Assembly (NCBI GenBank): GCA_046261635.1
Contig: JBHEOL010000170.1
Span: 1-11,295 of the forward strand
Source of the DNA: JBHEPS01 sp046261635
GTDB taxonomy: Bacteria > Acidobacteriota > Thermoanaerobaculia > Gp7-AA8
DNA: 11,295 nt
Direction of reading: 5' to 3'
Positions 1-5,392 of this stretch are shown here, one piece after another. Made by a program: the position numbers and the translations under genes. Every line of letters begins with the position of its first letter. Positions within the stretch are counted from its first letter, which is position 1. Below the pieces are notes generated by a model. It was not told the origin of the DNA, made no database searches, and saw only the letters and a program-made list of their open reading frames with translations.

Positions 1-1
1 C

Positions 2-26
2 GGCGGAGGAAAAGAGATCCTCCGCC
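2..26. other. Perfect 9-bp hairpin at the left edge
   Basis: Positions 2-10 (GGCGGAGGA) are the exact reverse complement of 18-26, around a 7-nt purine loop at 11-17. No T-run follows on either strand. It could be the end of a transcript from outside the window or a leader structure for the small membrane gene at 83. The inverted repeat is seen directly; a terminator role is only a guess. Confidence 0.45.
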
Positions 27-59
27 ACTCCGGTGAAACTCCCGGCTGCCGGCGCCGTA

Positions 60-77
60 CCTCCTAACGGAAGGAGG
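60..77 (+). promoter_or_regulatory. Ribosome binding site inside a possible sequestering hairpin
   Basis: AGGAGG at 72-77 lies five bases before the ATG at 83 and is a consensus Shine-Dalgarno. CCTCCT at 60-65 is its exact complement, with the six bases AACGGA between them. The transcript could therefore fold so that the whole Shine-Dalgarno is paired. The pairing potential is visible in the sequence; regulation by temperature, a helper RNA or translation is inference. Confidence 0.5.
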
Positions 78-82
78 CCCCC

Positions 83-364
83 ATGTTCGAGCTAGTCGCT
101 CTTTTCGCGCTGGCGGTCGTTGCGGCGGTGATCGCGATTCCGATCCTGTTCGCCGCGCTCCTGCTGAAGGTCGCATTCGAAATTTTCATGATCCCGATGA
201 CGATCGTCTTCGTGGTGCTGAAGGCGACGTTCGTCGCCGTCATCGTGGTCATCGCTGCGACTGTGATCATCCCGATCGCGTTCGCGCTGGTCACGCTCCT
301 GATCCCGGTGGTGATCTTCGGCGGGGTGATCGCGGCGCTGGTCGGCCTCGCGGCGATCTTCTGA
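83..364 (+). CDS. Very hydrophobic 93-aa membrane protein, unknown function
   Basis: I do not recognise the family. The protein is almost entirely Ala, Val, Ile, Leu, Phe, Pro, Gly, Met and Thr. The only charged residues are E3, K29, E33 and K47, and there is no Ser, Asn, Gln, Asp, His, Arg, Tyr, Trp or Cys. It should form two or three membrane helices: roughly 4-28, then 30-75 broken by prolines at 38 and 64, then 69-93. There is no cleavable signal peptide or lipobox. The start is well supported by AGGAGG five bases upstream, and codon third positions are GC-rich like the neighbours. It converges on the receptor gene, separated by the hairpin at 368-398. It could be a membrane-spanning small protein of the stress or toxin type, but nothing in the sequence decides this. 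Confidence 0.7.
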   Translation: MFELVALFALAVVAAVIAIPILFAALLLKVAFEIFMIPMTIVFVVLKATFVAVIVVIAATVIIPIAFALVTLLIPVVIFGGVIAALVGLAAIF

Positions 365-367
365 CGA

Positions 368-398
368 GGCGCGCCCCGGGTAGTCCCCGAGGCGCGCC
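368..398. terminator. Probable bidirectional terminator hairpin between convergent genes
   Basis: The self-complementary octamer GGCGCGCC occurs at 368-375 and again at 391-398, so the two copies can pair. Inside them GGG 378-380 pairs with CCC 385-387 around TAGT. The hairpin fills the 41-bp gap between the stop of the small membrane gene (+) and the stop of the receptor gene (-). No T-run follows, as is common in high-GC genomes, so termination efficiency is uncertain. Confidence 0.5.
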
Positions 399-405
399 CC
401 CGGAA

Positions 406-2718
406 TCAGAACGCGAGCCGGTACGATAGGCTGATGTCGCGGCCCGGCATCGGAACCAGCTCCTTGAGGGGCGAGACGTGGTTGCGTGCGAACTCGTCCG
501 TCAGGTTCGTCCCGCGGAGAATGAGGTCGTGGGCGGTATTGCCGAGAAAGAAACGATATCCGATCGCGGCGTTCAGCATCGTGTAACTGCCGGTCGGCCC
601 CTCGTAGGCCGCGACTTCATCCTGTTCGAACACGCGGCGGACCTCGGTCAGACCCCACAGACGGCTCCCCTGGTAGCGGAGACCGACGCCCAGCCGCATC
701 GGAGGAATCCGCGGCAGGCCTTCGCCCGTGCGCAGATCGGCTCGGACCCAGTCTCCAGTCAGCTCGAGGTCGAGATGGTGCGGCTCGGCGTGCCACAGCT
801 CGACGTCGACGTGAGCCTCGACTCCGTGGAAGCGAGCGTCATCCTGCTCGAATCGGAAGACCGGAAGCTCGTCCTGTTCGGCTCCGGACGGGTCCTGGTA
901 GATGTAGCCGTCGAAGTCGTTGTAGAAGACGTGGACTTCCGAGTCGATCCGCGACCCTTCGTGCTTGAAACCGATGTCCATCCCGAGGCCGACCTCGGCG
1001 TCGAGAAAGGGGTTTCCCAGCTCGAAGGTGAAACTCGCGAGATGCGGCCCGTTGGAGTAGAGCTCCTCGGCGGTCGGAGCGCGGAACGAACGGCTGAGCG
1101 ACGCGCTCACTGTCGAGGCTTCGCTCGTGTGCCAGACGGCTCCGAGCGACCCGGAGAGGCCGTCGAACGATCGTGAGGCCGGAAGCCCATCGAGCTCCCC
1201 GTTCCGGGGACGCGCCTCGACGTCGTTGCCTTCCCATCGAGCGCCGAACTGGAGGTGGACGCGGCCGCGGGCGGTGTCATGCATGCTCTCTTCGAAGACG
1301 AAGGCGGCGGCCGTATCAGTCGTCGTCGGCGGAACGAAGGCCTCATCGCCGACCGCTTCGAAATCGCGGTTCGAGAACTGGACGCCGAAAGCGCCGGTGA
1401 GCCGGCCGATCTCGCGGTGGGGAGCATCGATGCGCGCCTCCCAGCTCCGGCTGTCGAAGAGGGTCCCGACCTGGTCCCCCTCGAGCTCCTGATGTTCGTA
1501 GTCCGAGATGCCGGCGCGCAGCCTGACGGCCCTGAAGAACGGGAGGGGCTCGAACAGCTCGGCCCTCATGTCGTAGCGGCGCTGCGCCATGTCGATCTTC
1601 ACGTCCTCCTCGTGCTCGTCACCCTCCTGGAACGTTCGCTTCCGGGAGACTGCATGCTCTTCGTGCTCGTCGTCGTGATGCATGTGAACGGGCACGCCGT
1701 AGAACGTGTCGAAGGCCGTGTAGGAAAGGCCGAGCATGCCGCGGTCGCGGATCCAGGAAGCGCCGACCGTCCCGCCCTCGGATTCGAGCGCGCTGTTGAA
1801 GAGCTTTCCGGTGAACTCATCGGCCTCGTCGGGATCGCCGGGACCGGGGATCTCGAGGTCCCCCGTATCGCGGCGGTGATAGTCCAGGTGCCAGGCCATC
1901 TCTCCGGCCGCTCCTTCAAGCGAGAGCGCCCCGCTCGTGCCGTCGGAGACGGAGGAGTATCCGAGGTCGAGGGTCCCGGTGAGCGGGACTCCCGGGCTGG
2001 TGCGCGGAATGCGCGAGTCGAGAACATTGACCACTCCGCCGACTGCGTTGCTCCCGTAAAGGAGAGTGGCCGGGCCTCGAACGATCTCGATCTGTTCGGC
2101 GTTGATCGGGTCGTAGCTGACGGCGTGATCGGGGCTGACGTTCGAGGCGTCGCCGGTGCCGAGACCCTCCTCGAGAATCCGGATCCGGTCGCCGCCGAAT
2201 CCACGAATCACGGGCCTGCTGGCCGCCGGACCGAAGTACGTGGAGCTCACCCCGGGCGACTTGGAGAGCATTTCACCGAGAGTCGGCTCCATGCGCAGCT
2301 GCAGATCCTCCGAGGAGAGCACCTCGGTCGGCTGATAGGTGTCGTGCTCGGCTCGCGCATCCGGGCTGGCCGTGACGACGATCTGTTCCCGATGGACAGC
2401 GAGGTCCAGCTCCACGTCGAGCGTCACCGGGGATCCTGCCACGGTCACCTCGCGCACGGCCGAGCCGAACCGCGTGCTCTCGAAGGAGAGGAGATACATC
2501 CCGGCTGGAATCGAAGCAAACGAGTAGCTTCCGTCGCTGGAGGTGCGCGCCGAGCGGTTGAGCTGAACCAGGGTCACGCGGGCATTCGAGACTGGCCCGG
2601 CGCCGGTGGCGCTGACCGTCCCGGAGATCGAGCCGGCGTGTTGAGCCGTGGCCGGGGAGGCAGAGAGAATGAAAAAGAGAAGGAGAGCCGCGATTGCGGC
2701 TGTGGATCTGGAACTCAT
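406..2718 (-). CDS. TonB-dependent outer-membrane receptor, ZnuD-like (probable zinc/metal uptake)
   Basis: This 770-aa protein is predicted to carry a metal or metal complex across the outer membrane using TonB energy. Residues 1-26 are a signal peptide ending ATAQ. Residues about 30-105 form a carboxypeptidase-regulatory-like beta domain. The stretch EQIVVTA near 111 is a likely TonB box, the plug runs about 125-230 and the beta-barrel continues to the C-terminal Phe (SYRLAF). The plug contains LEEGLGTGD, SPDHAVS and GPATLLYGSNAVGGVVN, a combination typical of ZnuD-type receptors. Extracellular-loop-like segments at 335-345 (HMHHDDEHEEH) and 356-362 (GDEHEED) are His/acid-rich, as in ZnuD metal-binding loops. 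GAGGAG lies upstream of the ATG. It is the last gene of a minus-strand cluster, 90 bp after the small Cys/His protein. Receptor identity is firm; zinc as substrate is inferred, and copper or nickel remain possible. Confidence 0.88.
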   Translation of the reverse strand: MSSRSTAAIAALLLFFILSASPATAQHAGSISGTVSATGAGPVSNARVTLVQLNRSARTSSDGSYSFASIPAGMYLLSFESTRFGSAVREVTVAGSPVTLDVELDLAVHREQIVVTASPDARAEHDTYQPTEVLSSEDLQLRMEPTLGEMLSKSPGVSSTYFGPAASRPVIRGFGGDRIRILEEGLGTGDASNVSPDHAVSYDPINAEQIEIVRGPATLLYGSNAVGGVVNVLDSRIPRTSPGVPLTGTLDLGYSSVSDGTSGALSLEGAAGEMAWHLDYHRRDTGDLEIPGPGDPDEADEFTGKLFNSALESEGGTVGASWIRDRGMLGLSYTAFDTFYGVPVHMHHDDEHEEHAVSRKRTFQEGDEHEEDVKIDMAQRRYDMRAELFEPLPFFRAVRLRAGISDYEHQELEGDQVGTLFDSRSWEARIDAPHREIGRLTGAFGVQFSNRDFEAVGDEAFVPPTTTDTAAAFVFEESMHDTARGRVHLQFGARWEGNDVEARPRNGELDGLPASRSFDGLSGSLGAVWHTSEASTVSASLSRSFRAPTAEELYSNGPHLASFTFELGNPFLDAEVGLGMDIGFKHEGSRIDSEVHVFYNDFDGYIYQDPSGAEQDELPVFRFEQDDARFHGVEAHVDVELWHAEPHHLDLELTGDWVRADLRTGEGLPRIPPMRLGVGLRYQGSRLWGLTEVRRVFEQDEVAAYEGPTGSYTMLNAAIGYRFFLGNTAHDLILRGTNLTDEFARNHVSPLKELVPMPGRDISLSYRLAF

Positions 2719-2808
2719 GTTCGCGTCTCCTCGGGCACTCCTGGAGGGGGAGATCCGGTACGGTCGAGCGGCCGCGTTCGCCAGGGAGCGCGGATTTCGA
2801 GCGAAGGG

Positions 2809-3138
2809 TCAGGAGACCGAAGGGGGCCCGCGGGAGGTGAGCGGGCCGGCCGAACCCCGCCCGGCGAAGATCTCGGCCACCGCCGTGGCGGATCCGGCGA
2901 GCGTCGGCCTCACGGCATTGGCGACCGAGGAAGAATCCAAAGCCCGTTCGTGAGCGAGGCGGCAGATGAGGCAGGAACTGGTCGATTGGTCCGTCCCGTC
3001 GACCGAATCGAAGGCGGGCGGACCCGGAACCCGATGAATGTGACCGAATCCGTACAGCGGCACGACCACGAGTACGAACGCGGCGAGCATCGAGACGCAG
3101 AGCGCTCGGAGCGTGGGGCTTTCGGTCGTGCTCTTCAT
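2809..3138 (-). CDS. Small membrane-anchored Cys/His protein, DUF2946-like
   Basis: This is a 109-aa protein if started at the ATG at 3138; a TTG at 3153 would add five residues. Neither start has a clear Shine-Dalgarno. Residues about 10-31 form one hydrophobic segment (signal anchor or signal peptide). They are followed by GHIH at 32-35 and a C56-x2-C59-x3-H63 cluster, then a Ser/Ala/Gly-rich tail. Small proteins of this layout (DUF2946 and relatives) are often found beside metal-related TonB receptors. Here the gene sits between a GNAT gene (39 bp upstream) and the ZnuD-like receptor (90 bp downstream) on the same strand. A periplasmic metal-binding role is inferred from the Cys/His spacing and the neighbours. 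Family membership is by resemblance only. Confidence 0.6.
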   Translation of the reverse strand: MKSTTESPTLRALCVSMLAAFVLVVVPLYGFGHIHRVPGPPAFDSVDGTDQSTSSCLICRLAHERALDSSSVANAVRPTLAGSATAVAEIFAGRGSAGPLTSRGPPSVS

Positions 3139-3177
3139 CGAAAGGTTGGTCAAGCTAGCATCCCGGTGCGGGGGCGG

Positions 3178-3651
3178 TCAATCGGTGAAATCGTTCTCGT
3201 CGCGATCGACGCGGAAGCTGAATCCATGCCGGCGAAAGCCGAGGCTCTCGTAAAACGCGTGCGCCTCCCGACGATGGAGATTGCTCGAGAGGACGATCTT
3301 GTAACACCCCTTCCGGGCAGCTTCCTCCATCGCGAACGCCATCATGGCTCGCCCGATTCCCCTCCGCCGGGCGTCGCGATCGACGACCACGTCCTCGACG
3401 ATCGCCTCGGGTGCGCACCGCGCTCCGAGTGTCTCCAGAATCACCAGCACGAACGTTCCGACCACCTGGCCGTTCTCGACCGCCAGGAGGACGCGGTAGC
3501 CCGGGCAGAGGCGGGCGCGCGCGAATGCCGAGGAAACCGTCGGCTCGTCGACCGGCTCCCGCCCGGTTTCGCGTCCGAGTTGCTGGTACAGGCGGGTGAG
3601 CTCGCCGACGTCGGCATCGGTCGCCTCGCGGATGTCGATTCTCGATGTCAT
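3178..3651 (-). CDS. GNAT-family N-acetyltransferase
   Basis: This 157-aa protein is predicted to move an acetyl group from acetyl-CoA to an unknown amine. It has the GNAT fold signature: strand VEDVVVD at about 85-91, the acetyl-CoA loop R95-R-R-G98-I-G100 (RxxGxG) followed by a helix, and the C-terminal motif with FYESLGF at 133-139. Its length is normal for a single-domain GNAT. The ATG at 3651 is preferred because GGAAGAGAG lies immediately upstream; a GTG at 3684 would add 11 residues. It is the first gene of the minus-strand cluster leading to the small Cys/His protein and the TonB receptor. A functional link to metal uptake is not evident. The substrate cannot be read from the sequence. 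Confidence 0.87.
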   Translation of the reverse strand: MTSRIDIREATDADVGELTRLYQQLGRETGREPVDEPTVSSAFARARLCPGYRVLLAVENGQVVGTFVLVILETLGARCAPEAIVEDVVVDRDARRRGIGRAMMAFAMEEAARKGCYKIVLSSNLHRREAHAFYESLGFRRHGFSFRVDRDENDFTD

Positions 3652-3694
3652 CTCTCTTCCCGGGCCGCGAACGCGGATTTGCACGACCGCGGCG

Positions 3695-3717
3695 TCGGCC
3701 CGATGGGTTCGGGCCGA
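3695..3717. promoter_or_regulatory. Perfect 9-bp inverted repeat in the divergent intergenic region
   Basis: TCGGCCCGA at 3695-3703 and its exact reverse complement TCGGGCCGA at 3709-3717 flank TGGGT. The 23-bp dyad lies in the 110-bp gap between the GNAT/receptor cluster (-) and the OmpW-like gene (+), where an operator would be expected. It could equally form an RNA hairpin in the leader of either transcript. The dyad is seen directly; no regulator is identified. Confidence 0.4.
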
Positions 3718-3761
3718 ATTCTTGCTGACCGCTTCCCCGTGACTTCAGGAGGCCTCTCTAA

Positions 3762-4415
3762 ATGAAACGAACAGCCATCATTTTCACCACACTTTTCGCT
3801 CTCGCGGCAATGCCCGCGTTCGCCCAGAGCCGATCCGTCGATCTGACCGGATGGGTCACCTGGGTCGATCCAAGTGGGGACGACACGTTCGAGGGCGTCG
3901 AGGACGTGGACGACCTCAATCTCGAGTTCGACACCGAGCAGGGCTTTGGGATCGGCATCAATGTGTTCTGGAGCAGTCGGTTCTCGACCGAGTTCGCGGC
4001 GAGTATCAGCGAGCCCGACCTCGATCTTCGCTTTTCCGAGCCTGGCGCCCCGGCCATTGCCGGATCGCTCGAGATGATTCCCATCACCGCGGTCCTGCAG
4101 TTCCATCTCAACCCCGACGGCCGGTTTGACCCCTACATTGGCGCCGGCGCCGCGTGGGTCCTGTTCGACGAGGTCCAGAGCAATCAGCTCCGGGAGATCG
4201 ACATCGATGCGATCGATTTCGACGACGACTTCGGATTTGTCGTCAACGCCGGGATGAGCATCGATATCACTCCGACGTTCGCGATCAATCTCGACGCCAA
4301 GTACGTTCCGGTCGAGTCCGCTGCGCGGGCCGTGTTCGCCGGAGTCGGATCGGACCCGGTCGAGATCGAGATCAACCCCCTCATCCTCGCAGCCGGCCTC
4401 CAGATCCAGTTCTAG
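3762..4415 (+). CDS. OmpW-family outer-membrane beta-barrel protein
   Basis: This 217-aa protein is predicted to be a small eight-strand outer-membrane barrel. Residues 1-21 are a signal peptide (MKRTAIIF... ending AFA before QS). The rest alternates hydrophobic strands with acidic loops. OmpW-like features include the strand with LQFHLNP followed by the FDPYIGAGAAWVLF segment near 126-139, the DFGFVVNAGMSIDIT strand, the FAINLDAKYVPV strand, and a last strand ending in Phe (LQIQF). Its length matches the OmpW family. AGGAGG at 3747-3752 sits nine bases before the ATG. The gene is divergent from the metal-uptake cluster and may share a transcript with the lipoprotein gene 97 bp downstream unless the hairpin at 4440-4472 terminates. 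Many Asp/Glu residues lie in the loops. The cargo is unknown; OmpW proteins are associated with small hydrophobic molecules and stress. Confidence 0.82.
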   Translation: MKRTAIIFTTLFALAAMPAFAQSRSVDLTGWVTWVDPSGDDTFEGVEDVDDLNLEFDTEQGFGIGINVFWSSRFSTEFAASISEPDLDLRFSEPGAPAIAGSLEMIPITAVLQFHLNPDGRFDPYIGAGAAWVLFDEVQSNQLREIDIDAIDFDDDFGFVVNAGMSIDITPTFAINLDAKYVPVESAARAVFAGVGSDPVEIEINPLILAAGLQIQF

Positions 4416-4439
4416 CCGCGTCCCAGATCCTCCGGCCTC

Positions 4440-4472
4440 CTGCCGCAGGGGTTGGATCAACCCCTGCGGCAG
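4440..4472 (+). terminator. Perfect 15-bp stem-loop between the OmpW-like and lipoprotein genes
   Basis: Positions 4440-4454 (CTGCCGCAGGGGTTG) are the exact reverse complement of 4458-4472, with GAT as the loop. Only CCCCCTT follows, so it is a terminator without a good T-run or a processing/attenuation hairpin. A second, weaker pairing (CCCCC 4473-4477 with GGGGG 4491-4495) lies between it and the lipoprotein ribosome binding site (AAAGGAG at 4496-4502). Confidence 0.6.
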
Positions 4473-4512
4473 CCCCCTTGCAACCCTATCGGGGGAAAGG
4501 AGAGTTGTAACT

Positions 4513-4995
4513 ATGAGAACGAAACAAATTCTGCTGATCCTGACGGCCATGGTCCTGGCGGTCGGTCTGACTGCATGCAAGAGCTCCGGCGTCGCGGTGA
4601 GTGACAAGGGACATATCATCAACATCGACATCGCGGCTCCGGACACGGCGCCCACCGGCGAAGTCGCCGCAGTCGTCGTGAGAGTCGCCAATCGGGGATT
4701 CACGAAGCTGAAGGCGTCGACCGTCGACGTCGTGATGCCGACCGAGCTCGTCGTCGTGAGCCAGGTCCAGAGCCCCGGGGTCACGTGGACCGAGCGCATC
4801 ACGACCGGCGGGTTGAAGCTCTACAGCTACACCGTGAACGAGATCGACGTCGGGGGGCGGGCCGAGCTGACCTACCATGTTCGAACGTCCTTCGGAAATC
4901 TCCAGGAGAGTGGAAAGATCGAAGTCACGGTGTGGGAAGAGAAACTTCCGGGTGGAAAGCTGGTCGAGACGAAGTCGATCAAGCTCCAACAGTAG
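4513..4995 (+). CDS. Small lipoprotein with a single beta-sandwich domain
   Basis: This 160-aa protein begins with a lipoprotein signal peptide. A positive MRTK start is followed by a hydrophobic core and the lipobox L-T-A-C with Cys22. Residue 23 is Lys rather than Asp, so outer-membrane sorting is likely by the E. coli rule. The mature part (about 139 aa) is rich in alternating Val/Thr strands, for example the runs around 52-60, 69-85 and 104-125. It resembles DUF11 or CARDB-like Ig folds without a clear family match. AAAGGAG about ten bases upstream supports the ATG. It lies 97 bp after the OmpW-like gene and converges with the cupredoxin-like gene with only 22 bp between stops. A structural or adaptor role at the outer membrane is plausible but not shown. 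Confidence 0.8.
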   Translation: MRTKQILLILTAMVLAVGLTACKSSGVAVSDKGHIINIDIAAPDTAPTGEVAAVVVRVANRGFTKLKASTVDVVMPTELVVVSQVQSPGVTWTERITTGGLKLYSYTVNEIDVGGRAELTYHVRTSFGNLQESGKIEVTVWEEKLPGGKLVETKSIKLQQ

Positions 4996-5017
4996 CGCGA
5001 AGGGTGGATCGGACCGC

Positions 5018-5392
5018 TCAGCGCGACTGGGCCGACTCGATGACGAGGAGGCCCGCCTTTACGCCATCGAGCAGAATCTCCGCGGTCCCGGGCTTCCCGA
5101 CAGTGAGGTCGACGGTCATGGTTCGCCCGGGCTGGATTGGAACGAGGATCCCGAGCGAGGGGATCGCGAGCTTCCTCTCGCTCGCCCCGCCGGAGATGAC
5201 GCGCAGCTTTGCGGATCTCGAAGGGCGGATCGAAACGACTCGCGGCTCGAGCTCGTCGGTGGCGATCAGCCACACCTCGACGACGACGACGGGATCGGCG
5301 CTGCTGCGTCGCGCCAGTTTCGAACCCGGGCGGAACCAGATCCCGATCGCGAGAGAGATCGCGGCGGCGAGCGCGAGTGGAAGCAGGTTCAA
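5018..5392 (-). CDS. Membrane-anchored cupredoxin-like protein lacking copper ligands
   Basis: This 124-aa protein uses a TTG start at 5392 that overlaps the TGA of the upstream ATPase homologue (TTGA), with GGAGG a few bases upstream inside that gene. Residues 2-20 form a signal anchor. Residues about 35-120 resemble EfeO-type cupredoxin domains: VVVEVWLIATDELEPRVVSI, then a strand-turn ending IPSLGI at 77-82, then PIQPGRTMTVDL, KPGT at 100-103 and a final GLLVIE strand. The usual copper His four residues before the Ile-Pro is R73. The usual Cys after the KPGT strand is replaced by L108, the following His/Met loop is shortened, and the whole protein has no Cys or His. It probably cannot bind type-1 copper. 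A longer start upstream is possible in frame but would overlap the ATPase gene deeply. Its role is likely tied to its coupled neighbour. Confidence 0.72.
   Translation of the reverse strand: MNLLPLALAAAISLAIGIWFRPGSKLARRSSADPVVVVEVWLIATDELEPRVVSIRPSRSAKLRVISGGASERKLAIPSLGILVPIQPGRTMTVDLTVGKPGTAEILLDGVKAGLLVIESAQSR

Noticed and set aside
3651..3684. GTG start giving an 11-residue longer GNAT protein
   Set aside because: The ATG at 3651 has GGAAGAGAG directly upstream and gives the normal GNAT N-terminus.
1255..3765. Very long plus-strand open frame (836 codons) opposite the receptor and GNAT genes
   Set aside because: It is antisense to well-supported genes, its product is Arg/Gly/Glu-rich without domains, and long shadow frames are expected in high-GC DNA.
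3648..4802. Minus-strand open frame of 384 codons opposite the OmpW-like and lipoprotein genes
   Set aside because: Low-complexity acidic product with no motifs; both plus-strand genes have signal peptides and ribosome sites.
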